Below are positions 1 to 7,977 of a stretch of DNA of 64,000 bases, piece after piece (the first letter of the stretch is position 1; every line of letters starts with the position of its first letter). Below the pieces are notes generated by a model that worked only from the letters and a program-made list of their open reading frames with translations, was not told where the DNA came from and ran no database searches. Origin of the DNA: Lachnospiraceae bacterium UBA4338. Lineage in GTDB: Bacteria > Bacillota > Clostridia > Lachnospirales > Lachnospiraceae. The translations under genes were made by a program, and so were the position numbers. Location: contig DGTK01000010.1 of NCBI GenBank assembly GCA_002393735.1, positions 295 to 64,294 on the forward strand, in the 5' to 3' direction.

Positions 1-19
1 CCAACTGAGCTACACCCCC
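1..19 (-). tRNA. tRNA, 5' part only (cut by window edge)
   Basis: The minus strand reads GGGGGTG-TA-GCTC-AGTTGG, the acceptor strand, positions 8-9 and the start of the D arm of a tRNA. It begins 6 bases after the 3' end of the 5S rRNA, so both are probably cut from one transcript. The anticodon lies outside the window; tRNA-Ala is a guess from the acceptor sequence. Confidence 0.85.
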
Positions 20-25
20 ATAAAA

Positions 26-142
26 TCCGGCAGCCACCTACTCTCCCATATCGTCTCCAACATAGTACCATCGGCCGCTTAAGTCTTAACCATCGTGTTC
101 GGGATGAGAACGGGTGTTACCCCTAAGCGCATCACCACCGGA
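26..142 (-). rRNA. rrf: 5S ribosomal RNA
   Basis: The minus strand starts TCCGGTGGTGATGCGC and ends GGTGGCTGCCGGA, with the terminal helix TCCGG/CCGGA, the conserved CACCCGTTCTCATCCCGAACACG block and a length near 117 nt. All of this is typical of 5S rRNA. No 23S sequence lies upstream: the next 160 bases hold a strong promoter and then rho. This 5S gene therefore appears to be transcribed with the following tRNA rather than at the end of a full rrn operon. Confidence 0.95.
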
Positions 143-207
143 AATGAGTGTTATCATTTAAGATAACTGTTATTTAATTGGCTGTCTTGATTAGCGACAG
201 CTTAATA

Positions 208-236
208 ATAATAGCACTCTAAAAATACATTGTCAA
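208..236 (-). promoter_or_regulatory. Promoter of the 5S rRNA-tRNA unit
   Basis: On the minus strand TTGACA (231-236), a 17-base spacer and TATTAT (208-213), with TG one base before the -10 (extended -10). This is a near-consensus vegetative promoter. Transcription would start near 200, giving a leader of about 60 bases before the 5S. Confidence 0.85.
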
Positions 237-274
237 TAACTTTTCTTAAAACTTTCAATGTTTTTTTAGAGTGC
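214..274. repeat. 19-bp inverted repeat between rho and the 5S promoter
   Basis: Arms GCACTCTAAAAATACATTG (214-232) and CAATGTTTTTTTAGAGTGC (256-274) are complementary at 18 of 19 positions around a 23-base loop. One arm contains the spacer and the edge of the -35 of the 5S promoter. The hairpin lies just after the rho stop codon, so it may act as the rho terminator, although the run following the stem on the minus strand is TATTATTATT rather than a pure T tract. Confidence 0.7.
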
Positions 275-313
275 CTTTTTATATACAAAGTTATGTAAGC
301 TATATATTAGTTA

Positions 314-1786
314 TTAGAAGATATTTCTCTTCTGCATCATGCCAATAAACTCTCTGTTGTTCCTTGTTTTCTCAAAGAGATCAAGTACCGCATCAATTGC
401 TTCTTCAGGTTTAAGTACGTTGAAGGAGCGGCGCATTTTGGACATGGTCTCTGTTTCTTCTTCTGATAAAAGAAGATTCTCATTTCTTGTACTGGACTTG
501 GCAATATCAATTGCAGGGAAAATCCTCCTCTCAGAAAGTTTTCTGTCAAGAACCATTTCCATGTTACCGGTTCCCTTGAATTCCTCGTATACAACATCGT
601 CCATACGGCTTCCTGTATCAACAAGTGCTGTTGCAAGAATTGTAAGACTTCCGCCCTCTCTCATATTACGGGCTGCACCGAAGAACTTCTTAGGCATATG
701 AAGAGCCGCCGGATCAAGACCACCCGATAAAGTCCTGCCGCTTGATGGTACAATCTGGTTATATGCTCTTGTAAGTCTTGTAATACTGTCAAGAAGGATA
801 ACAACATCCTGCTTATATTCAACTAATCTCTTGGCTCTTTCAATAACCATTTCGGCCACTCTTTTGTGATGCTCAGGTGTTTCATCAAATGTGGAATAAA
901 CAACCTCAACATTAGGGCCTTCAATGGCTTCACGAATATCTGTTACTTCCTCAGGTCTTTCATCAATAAGAAGAATCATCAGATGCATCTTAGGATCATA
1001 AGCCTTAACCGACTTGGCAACAGCCTTAAGAAGTGTTGTCTTACCGGCCTTAGGAGGTGATACAATCATACCTCTTTGTCCCTTACCAAGAGGGCTGATA
1101 AGATTCATGACTCTCATGGATATCGGACAGCCCGGCTGTTCGAGATTAATTCTTTCATTTGGAAAAATCGGCGTCATCTTCTCAAATACATATCTCTTAA
1201 GTCCCTCTTCCAAAGACTTTCCATTAAGACCTGTCAATGTATCAAGTGCGCCAAACTTATCTGTCGGAGCTCCGGGTTTTGACATACCTTTAAGAATATC
1301 GCCTGTCTTAAGACCATATTTCTTAATAAGTGCAGGTGATACATAAATATCATTATTACCAGGAAGGAAATTGTCAGAACGGATGAAACCAAAGCCGTCA
1401 GACATAACCTCAAGTACGCCTCCAACTTCCTTTACACCACTTTCACGAAGTGCTTCTGCACTCTCCGCCTCAGAAGTCTTTTCATTATTCCTTTCAGCAC
1501 TCTTCTCAGCGCCCTTATCAGCATTCTTCTCAGAAGTCTTTTCGCCTGCAGCGCTCCTGTCAGACTGTCCCTGCGCATTACCTCTTTGCGCATCTTTCCT
1601 TGGTGCCGCCTTTTTAGGCGCTTCACTCTTTGCAGTTGCTTCCTTAGCTGCACTGTCTTCTTTTTCTTTCTCAACCAAAATATCTATAAGCTGCTCTTTG
1701 CCCATAGAACTGTAGCCCTTAACACCAAGACCTTTAACGATGGCTCTTAAGTCGGTAATTTTGAGCATTTCATATTTTTCGCGCAT
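314..1786 (-). CDS. rho: Transcription termination factor Rho
   Basis: RNA-dependent hexameric helicase that ends transcription of untranslated RNA. The 490 residues show a Rho_N helix domain (about 1-42), a low-complexity insert rich in Ala, Lys, Glu and Ser (about 43-118), the cold-shock-type RNA-binding domain (about 121-166, DGFGFIR) and the RecA-like ATPase with Walker A SPPKAGKTT (243-251) and Walker B VVILLD (328-333). The ATG is preceded by TAAAGGAGAG. It is longer than the usual form of about 420 residues because of the insert; similar inserts are known in other clostridial and actinobacterial Rho proteins. A TATAAT-like box at 1816-1821 may belong to its promoter. Confidence 0.97.
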   Translation of the reverse strand: MREKYEMLKITDLRAIVKGLGVKGYSSMGKEQLIDILVEKEKEDSAAKEATAKSEAPKKAAPRKDAQRGNAQGQSDRSAAGEKTSEKNADKGAEKSAERNNEKTSEAESAEALRESGVKEVGGVLEVMSDGFGFIRSDNFLPGNNDIYVSPALIKKYGLKTGDILKGMSKPGAPTDKFGALDTLTGLNGKSLEEGLKRYVFEKMTPIFPNERINLEQPGCPISMRVMNLISPLGKGQRGMIVSPPKAGKTTLLKAVAKSVKAYDPKMHLMILLIDERPEEVTDIREAIEGPNVEVVYSTFDETPEHHKRVAEMVIERAKRLVEYKQDVVILLDSITRLTRAYNQIVPSSGRTLSGGLDPAALHMPKKFFGAARNMREGGSLTILATALVDTGSRMDDVVYEEFKGTGNMEMVLDRKLSERRIFPAIDIAKSSTRNENLLLSEEETETMSKMRRSFNVLKPEEAIDAVLDLFEKTRNNREFIGMMQKRNIF

Positions 1787-1925
1787 ATTACTCTCCTTTA
1801 TTAATACAATGCCCGATTATACAACAAACACGCCAAAAGCATGTTATAAATACTTCTAAATTTTTAAATATACAATTCGCTTAAGGTAAATAAAAGAACA
1901 GATATCATATCCGTCTAGATAAATG

Positions 1926-1962
1926 AAAAAAATTAGAGAGGCCACTTAAAAAATAAGTGGCC
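1926..1962 (-). terminator. Intrinsic terminator after the 134-residue gene
   Basis: Perfect 8-bp stem GGCCACTT/AAGTGGCC (1955-1962 and 1940-1947) with a 7-base loop; on the minus strand it is followed by TCTCTAATTTTTTTC. It ends the gene at 1974-2378 before rho. Confidence 0.85.
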
Positions 1963-1973
1963 TTGCATCTTAA

Positions 1974-2378
1974 TTAAACAAAAATATCATAGAGCTTTGA
2001 TGTCTCTATCTGAGCGGCTTTGCCACCCTTCTCATCATATACAGCGCTAGTGCCATTCTTGCCATTATCTTCTTCTTCGCTTACCTTGCTAACCTTGGTT
2101 TCATCCTTGGCTGATGCATAATAAGCTTTGAGAAGTTTACCATAGCTTCCACTCTTCACAAGTGCATAATCTGTAAGCACGCTTGTTCCTTTAGAACCAC
2201 CGAGCACGCTGTTAGTAAGGCTTGCCATATTATTGGTTCCGCTAAGGAATGATGTTCCGCCTAAAACTGCACTTGTAACGTTGGCAGAAGAAGATTTGGA
2301 CATAGATGAAAACAAAGCACTGCTGTTCATATAATTATTATAGCTGTTATATAACTTGTAATTAGATGAAATATTCAT
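1974..2378 (-). CDS. Hypothetical protein with SGSYGKLLKAYYA motif
   Basis: 134 residues, no signal peptide and no membrane segment. The N-terminal 70 residues are rich in Ser, Asn and Leu (several LGG repeats), followed by LVKSGSYGKLLKAYYA (about 94-109) and an acidic/charged tail. From memory, a motif of the type S(I/L)KSGSYxKLLKAYY recurs in small Lachnospiraceae proteins near flagellar genes, but no function is established. The ATG at 2378 follows AAAGGAGG, and the gene has its own terminator. The small YjfB-like motility protein at 29.8 kb would fit a motile host. The function is unknown. Confidence 0.75.
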   Translation of the reverse strand: MNISSNYKLYNSYNNYMNSSALFSSMSKSSSANVTSAVLGGTSFLSGTNNMASLTNSVLGGSKGTSVLTDYALVKSGSYGKLLKAYYASAKDETKVSKVSEEEDNGKNGTSAVYDEKGGKAAQIETSKLYDIFV

Positions 2379-2447
2379 ACCAAACCTCCTTTACCTATTA
2401 TTACTGAAATTATAACCCAAGGGGTAATATTTTTCAACAAATATTTA

Positions 2448-5400
2448 TTAGTGAATGCTCTTATGTAATTCCTGGAGCGAGTGTACTGCAATAGAGCCAC
2501 CGGACTTAATTGCTGCAATACCCTCAATACTTGCTCTGGCTGCTGCCATGGTTGTGATATAAGGTACTTTATGTTTGATAGCATTCTTACGGATGTAGCT
2601 GTCGTCGAAAATCTTATCCTTGCCTGCAGGTGTATTAACAATGAGCTGAATCTCTTTGTTCATGATGGCATCCACAATATTAGGTCTGCCTTCCTGCATC
2701 TTGTTAATCTTCTTAGCCGGAATATTATTTGCTACGATTAAATCATAACTTGTTCCTGTTGCAAGAATGTTAAATCCATTATCATGGAACTTCTTTGCTA
2801 TTTCTACAAGCTGTGGCTTATCGTTGGCATTTACACTAAAGAGAACTGTTCCCTCTAATGGAAGTGGATTCTGTGTAGCTTCCTGAGCCTTGTAATAAGC
2901 TTCGCCGTAATGCTTGGCAAGACCTAATACCTCACCTGTTGATCTCATTTCAGGTCCAAGGAGAGGGTCTACTTCTTGGAACATATTGAATGGGAATACA
3001 GCTTCCTTAACTCCGTAGTAATCATATTTGCTTTCTTTAAGATCTGCTACAGGATACTTCTTGCCTGTAAGTTCTTCTGTAATAATCTGTGTAGCAAGTC
3101 TTACCATGTTGATGCCGCAAACCTTTGATACCAAAGGTACTGTTCTTGACGCTCTTGGATTAGCCTCAAGTACGTATACCACATCATCCTCAATGGCATA
3201 CTGCATATTCATAAGACCTCTTACATTCATTTCAGTAGCAATCTTCTTTGTATAATTCTTGATAGTCTCAAGATTCTTCTCAGAAATATGTACTGAAGGA
3301 AGGATACAAGCTGAGTCGCCTGAGTGAACACCTGCAAGTTCGATATGTTCCATAACTGCAGGAACGAATGCATGCTCACCATCAGAGATAGCATCTGCTT
3401 CACATTCCATTGCATTCTTTAAGAATCTGTCAATAAGGATAGGTCTGTCAGGTGTAACACCAACAGCTGCTCTCATATATTCTTTCAGGCTTTCCTGATC
3501 ATATACAACTTCCATTCCTCTACCACCAAGTACGAAGGAAGGACGAACCATTACAGGATATCCGATTCTCTCAGCAATTTCTATTGCATCATCTACTGTA
3601 ACAGCCATTCCTGATTCAGGCATAGGAATCTCTAACTTCTCCATCATTGCTCTGAAAAGGTCTCTGTCTTCAGCCATATCAATTACTGCAGGAGCTGTAC
3701 CTAAAATCTTAACACCATTCTTCTCAAGAGAATCTGCTAAGTTAAGAGGAGTCTGACCACCGAACTGTGCGATAACACCAACCGGTTTCTCCTTCTCGTA
3801 GATACTAAGAACATCTTCAAGTGTAAGTGGCTCAAAGTATAACTTATCTGATGTATCATAGTCTGTTGAAACAGTTTCAGGGTTACAGTTAACGATGATT
3901 GTTTCGAATCCTAAATCTCTAAGGGCAAAAGCAGCGTGTACGCAGCAGTAGTCAAATTCAATACCCTGTCCGATTCTGTTAGGACCGCCACCAAGGATCA
4001 TTACCTTTGGCTTATCATTCTTAACTTCATTCTTATCTGTTCCATTATATGTTGAATAATAATATGCGCTGTCCTGTGTTCCGCTTACATGAACGCCTTC
4101 CCACTCTTCCACAACGCCAATTGCCTTACGTGCATTTCTAATATCATCTTCAGGAACGCCAAGAAGAATTGAAAGATACTTATCTGAGAAACCATCTTTC
4201 TTAGCCTTGGTAAGAGCTTCTTTTGAAGGAACTGCACCTTTGTTCTTAAGGAGTTCTTCCTCTTCCTCAACTAATTCCTTCATCTGCTCGATGAAATAAT
4301 GCTTAATCTTTGTAAGGTCATAAAGCTGTTCAACTGTAGCGCCCTTACGAAGAGCTTCATACATAATGAACTGTCTTTCGCTGGTTGCTGTATGAAGCAT
4401 ACCAAGAAGTTCATCAAGTGATTTCTCATTGAAATTCTTGGCAAAACCTAAACCGTATCTGCCAATTTCAAGAGATCTGATAGCCTTCTGGAAAGCTTCC
4501 TTATATGTCTTACCGATACTCATGACTTCACCAACGGCTCTCATCTGAGTACCTAACTTATCCTGTGCACCTTTGAATTTCTCGAATGCCCATCTTGCAA
4601 ACTTAATAACAATGTAGTCTCCGCCCGGAACATACTTATCAAGTGTTCCATACTTACCACAAGGAATCTCATCAAGAGTGAGACCTGCTGCAAGCATTGC
4701 TGATACTAAAGCGATAGGGAAACCTGTTGCCTTGGAAGCAAGTGCTGAAGAACGTGATGTTCTTGGGTTAATCTCAATAACAACGATTCTGTCTGTTACA
4801 GGATCATGAGCAAACTGTACGTTGGTACCACCGATAACCTGTACGGACTCGACGATTTTGTAAGCCTGTTCCTGTAATCTCTTCTGAAGATCTTCAGAAA
4901 TTGTAAGCATAGGAGCTGAACAGAATGAATCACCTGTATGAACACCAAGTGGATCGATGTTCTCAATGAAACATACTGTTATCATATTGTTCTTGGCATC
5001 TCTTACTACTTCAAGCTCTAATTCTTCCCAGCCAAGGATTGACTCTTCTACAAGAACCTGGCCAACCAAAGAAGCCTGAAGACCTCTTGCCATAACTACT
5101 TTAAGTTCTTCTACATTATATACAAGGCCGCCGCCTGCGCCGCCCATTGTATATGCAGGTCTTAAACATACAGGATATCCTAATTCCTCAGCGATTCTAA
5201 GACCATCTTCTACTGAATAAGCAACTTCGGAACGAGCCATCTCAATTCCAAGTTCCTTCATGGCATTCTTAAATTCGATTCTGTCTTCACCCTTTTCGAT
5301 AGCATCAACCTGAACACCAATTACTTTAACATCATACTTATCAAGGATTCCTTCCTTGGAAAGTTCTGAACAAAGGTTAAGGCCTGACTGACCACCTAAG

Positions 5401-5666
5401 TTAGGAAGCAGTGCATCAGGACGCTCCTTTGCAATAATCTGCTCTAATCTTTCTACATTAAGTGGCTCGATGTATGTAACATCAGCTGTATCAGGGTCCG
5501 TCATAATGGTAGCTGGGTTAGAGTTAACCAATACGATTTCGTATCCTAACTTTCTTAATGCCTTACAAGCCTGTGTTCCTGAATAGTCAAACTCACATGC
5601 CTGTCCAATGATAATAGGTCCTGAACCAATTATCAGTACTTTATGAATGTCTTCTCTTTTACCCAT
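2448..5666 (-). CDS. carB: Carbamoyl-phosphate synthase large subunit
   Basis: Makes carbamoyl phosphate from bicarbonate, ATP and ammonia for pyrimidine and arginine synthesis. The 1072 residues match the full family length: first ATP-grasp half (about 1-400, with SGPIIIGQACEFDYSG), middle oligomerization region, second ATP-grasp half (about 555-935, with GGGPNRIGQGIEFDYCC) and a C-terminal MGS-like allosteric domain. The start follows AGGAGGACGAC. The glutaminase subunit gene carA, usually adjacent, is absent here; the gene upstream (71-base gap) is instead a PurF-type protein. The promoter is probably the one at 7197-7226. Confidence 0.97.
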   Translation of the reverse strand: MGKREDIHKVLIIGSGPIIIGQACEFDYSGTQACKALRKLGYEIVLVNSNPATIMTDPDTADVTYIEPLNVERLEQIIAKERPDALLPNLGGQSGLNLCSELSKEGILDKYDVKVIGVQVDAIEKGEDRIEFKNAMKELGIEMARSEVAYSVEDGLRIAEELGYPVCLRPAYTMGGAGGGLVYNVEELKVVMARGLQASLVGQVLVEESILGWEELELEVVRDAKNNMITVCFIENIDPLGVHTGDSFCSAPMLTISEDLQKRLQEQAYKIVESVQVIGGTNVQFAHDPVTDRIVVIEINPRTSRSSALASKATGFPIALVSAMLAAGLTLDEIPCGKYGTLDKYVPGGDYIVIKFARWAFEKFKGAQDKLGTQMRAVGEVMSIGKTYKEAFQKAIRSLEIGRYGLGFAKNFNEKSLDELLGMLHTATSERQFIMYEALRKGATVEQLYDLTKIKHYFIEQMKELVEEEEELLKNKGAVPSKEALTKAKKDGFSDKYLSILLGVPEDDIRNARKAIGVVEEWEGVHVSGTQDSAYYYSTYNGTDKNEVKNDKPKVMILGGGPNRIGQGIEFDYCCVHAAFALRDLGFETIIVNCNPETVSTDYDTSDKLYFEPLTLEDVLSIYEKEKPVGVIAQFGGQTPLNLADSLEKNGVKILGTAPAVIDMAEDRDLFRAMMEKLEIPMPESGMAVTVDDAIEIAERIGYPVMVRPSFVLGGRGMEVVYDQESLKEYMRAAVGVTPDRPILIDRFLKNAMECEADAISDGEHAFVPAVMEHIELAGVHSGDSACILPSVHISEKNLETIKNYTKKIATEMNVRGLMNMQYAIEDDVVYVLEANPRASRTVPLVSKVCGINMVRLATQIITEELTGKKYPVADLKESKYDYYGVKEAVFPFNMFQEVDPLLGPEMRSTGEVLGLAKHYGEAYYKAQEATQNPLPLEGTVLFSVNANDKPQLVEIAKKFHDNGFNILATGTSYDLIVANNIPAKKINKMQEGRPNIVDAIMNKEIQLIVNTPAGKDKIFDDSYIRKNAIKHKVPYITTMAAARASIEGIAAIKSGGSIAVHSLQELHKSIH

Positions 5667-5737
5667 GTCGTCCTCCTGAGATATATCTTTATATTAATTC
5701 CTTTATTTTTTACACATAAATCTTCTGATATACAGAA

Positions 5738-7147
5738 TTATTCCTTACCATCGAAACAATATGTACATAACTTGCAAGGATTAAGTCCTACTGCATTAAT
5801 CATATCGTCAAGTCTGTTATATTTAAGGGATGTAAATTTCATCTGCTTGCAGATGCAGCCTTCCATCTCTTTGTAATTCTTGCTGTCCGGATTTGAATAA
5901 TCTTCAAGTACTTCCGGAGTTACTTCCTTTTCTCTTTCAGCAATAACTCTTCTTGTAATAAGGTCCATATCTGATGTGCTTCTTGAGAAGTTCAGATATT
6001 TACAGCCATAAAGAAGTGGTGGACATGCAGGTCTTACATGTACTTCCTTGGCACCGGAGTTAAATAAGAACTCAGTTGTCTCTCTAAGTTGTGTACCTCT
6101 TACGATAGAGTCATCAATAAGCACCATTTTCTTGCCATTAATTAAAGGCTCAACAGGAAGGAGTTTCATCTTTGCAATAAGATTTCTCTTAACCTGTGTT
6201 GTCGGCATAAACGATCTTGGCCATGTTGGTGTATATTTAATGAAAGGTCTGGCAAAAGGAATGCCGGAAGCCTTAGCATAACCAACCGCATGTGCAGTAC
6301 CTGAATCCGGCACACCTGCAACATAATCTATATCTTTGACATCGTCTCTTGCGGACATATTGGCACCACATCTGTAGCGCATTTCTTCTACGTTGATATT
6401 TTCATATATTGATGTAGGATATCCGAAATAAACCCAGAGGAATGAACAAATCTTCATCTCATCTCTTGGCTTAAGCAGGGTTTCATCATGCTCTGTATCG
6501 AAGAATACAACTTCGCCCGGTCCTAATTCTCTCTTTGTCTTATATCCTAAATGATGGAAGGCAAAATTCTCGAATGATGCACACTGTGCTCCTTCTTTGG
6601 CACCCAGAATAACCGGAGTTCTTCCGTATCTGTCTCTCATGGCATAAATGCCTTTTGAAGTCATAAGAAGCACGCTCATTGAACCATTAACTGATTCCTG
6701 AACGAAATTAAGACCTTCTACTATTGATTCTTTCTGATTAATTAGTGCTGCGACCAACTCAGTCTGGTTAATATCTCCACCACTCATTTCAAGGAAGTGT
6801 GAATAACCATTATTAAACAGCATTGATGTGAGTTCACTCACATTGTTGATTCTTCCGACTGTGGTAATAGAATAATTACCAAGATGTGAACGTACGATAA
6901 GGGGTTGCGGCTCCATATCGGAGATACAGCCTATACCGATCTGTCCTTTCATTTCTTCGAAATCTCTCTCGAACTTGGTTCTGAAAGGGGAATTCTCTAT
7001 ATTATGAATCGCTCTGTCAAAACCTTTATCTTTGTCATATAAGCACAGACCACCACGTCTGGTACCTAAGTGAGAATGATAATCAACTCCGAAAAATAAA
7101 TCGAACATGCAATTTTCTTCGGAAACTACACCAAAAAATCCGCCCAT
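5738..7147 (-). CDS. PurF-like amidophosphoribosyltransferase paralogue lacking the N-terminal Cys
   Basis: 469 residues. An N-terminal class II glutamine-amidotransferase-like domain (about 1-230) is followed by a phosphoribosyltransferase domain with the PRPP-binding motif VLIDDSIVRGTQ (about 342-353). True PurF begins, after processing, with the catalytic CGxxG; here the protein starts M-GGFFG, so the nucleophile is Gly, and other glutaminase positions are also altered (GRINN where PurF has HNGN). Cysteines in MKICSF, RPACPP/YGCKY and the C-terminal CKLCTYC occupy places where clostridial/Bacillus PurF binds an Fe-S cluster. The start is set by GAAGGAGAAACC-ATG at 7147; an upstream in-frame ATG at 7186 lacks such a site. 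It could use free ammonia, or be regulatory. Confidence 0.85.
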   Translation of the reverse strand: MGGFFGVVSEENCMFDLFFGVDYHSHLGTRRGGLCLYDKDKGFDRAIHNIENSPFRTKFERDFEEMKGQIGIGCISDMEPQPLIVRSHLGNYSITTVGRINNVSELTSMLFNNGYSHFLEMSGGDINQTELVAALINQKESIVEGLNFVQESVNGSMSVLLMTSKGIYAMRDRYGRTPVILGAKEGAQCASFENFAFHHLGYKTKRELGPGEVVFFDTEHDETLLKPRDEMKICSFLWVYFGYPTSIYENINVEEMRYRCGANMSARDDVKDIDYVAGVPDSGTAHAVGYAKASGIPFARPFIKYTPTWPRSFMPTTQVKRNLIAKMKLLPVEPLINGKKMVLIDDSIVRGTQLRETTEFLFNSGAKEVHVRPACPPLLYGCKYLNFSRSTSDMDLITRRVIAEREKEVTPEVLEDYSNPDSKNYKEMEGCICKQMKFTSLKYNRLDDMINAVGLNPCKLCTYCFDGKE

Positions 7148-7196
7148 TGGTTTCTCCTTCTTATCATCAATTTTCCCACCTAACACACCACATAAA

Positions 7197-7226
7197 AGTA
7201 TAAATTTCTTACCCTTAGTATGTCAA
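7197..7226 (-). promoter_or_regulatory. Promoter of the purF-like/carB unit
   Basis: On the minus strand TTGACA (7221-7226), an 18-base spacer and TATACT (7197-7202), about 50 bases upstream of the chosen ATG. Confidence 0.75.
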
Positions 7227-7236
7227 GAATTCTTTT

Positions 7237-7893
7237 CTATTTTTTCTTCCAGTTTACAAGGGTATTATAGGCTAAAACAAGGGCTATACTTAACATAACT
7301 CCACCTACAATATCCGTGGTCCAATGAACACCTGCAAGCAATCTGAGCACAGGCATAAGTAAACATAAAATTCCAATTACCACGCTCAAAATTTTTGCCA
7401 GATTTTTATTAATTTTCATAACAAAAAGATTAACAATGGAATATCCGAAAAATGCCAGAGTCAGAAGACAGTGAGTTGAAGGATATGAACCCTCTAATCC
7501 CTCATCAAGAATAATAGGACGATAGTTAATAACAAGTACATGGTCAAACAGAATGTAAACAACTACTGTAATTACGGCAAATATAGCCAGTACATATAAT
7601 CTGTAATCTACTTTTTTAAGGCTTTTTCTCTTTATTAACTGAACAAGTCCAACAACTGCCCAGGCCAGTATACTCAAAAATGCCAGATACATAATAATAT
7701 CTGTTACAAAATCAAGCGTTCCATTGTAACCAAAAGTATTATGCACAAGTCCGTTAATTGCTGCAAAACCGACCTTGCTGCCCTCAGGTCCTATAGCCTG
7801 AACATCAATAAACATAATCATAATTGTATATACAACAAAAGCTGCGAACACACCCAGCGTTGTATATAAATTAATCTTATCCCTTTTCTCCAT
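7237..7893 (-). CDS. PAP2-family membrane phosphatase
   Basis: 218 residues with about six hydrophobic membrane segments. The phosphatidic-acid-phosphatase motifs are present: an RP element (NYRP), PSTH (family PSGH) and R-x5-H-x3-D (RLLAGVHWTTD). The Lys of the family's first motif K-x6-RP is replaced by His. Such enzymes remove phosphate from lipid phosphates such as undecaprenyl pyrophosphate or phosphatidate at the membrane; the substrate here cannot be told. The start at 7893 is chosen because AGGGAGATAAAA precedes it; an in-frame ATG 24 bases upstream has no such site. Confidence 0.88.
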   Translation of the reverse strand: MEKRDKINLYTTLGVFAAFVVYTIMIMFIDVQAIGPEGSKVGFAAINGLVHNTFGYNGTLDFVTDIIMYLAFLSILAWAVVGLVQLIKRKSLKKVDYRLYVLAIFAVITVVVYILFDHVLVINYRPIILDEGLEGSYPSTHCLLTLAFFGYSIVNLFVMKINKNLAKILSVVIGILCLLMPVLRLLAGVHWTTDIVGGVMLSIALVLAYNTLVNWKKK

Positions 7894-7925
7894 TTTTATC
7901 TCCCTGTAATCTTCCAATTAAACAC

Positions 7926-7967
7926 AAAAAACATAGCAAAGGCTATGGAACCTTAAGTTCCATAGCC
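7926..7967 (-). terminator. Intrinsic terminator after thrS
   Basis: Perfect 11-bp stem GGCTATGGAAC/GTTCCATAGCC (7941-7951, 7957-7967) with a 5-base loop, followed on the minus strand by TTTGCTATGTTTTTTG. It lies 11 bases after the thrS stop codon. Confidence 0.75.
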
Positions 7968-7977
7968 GCATGCATAA

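Noticed and set aside
1371..1715. Ser/Ala/Leu-rich reading frame on the plus strand within rho
   Set aside because: Antisense shadow of the low-complexity insert of Rho; no ribosome binding site.
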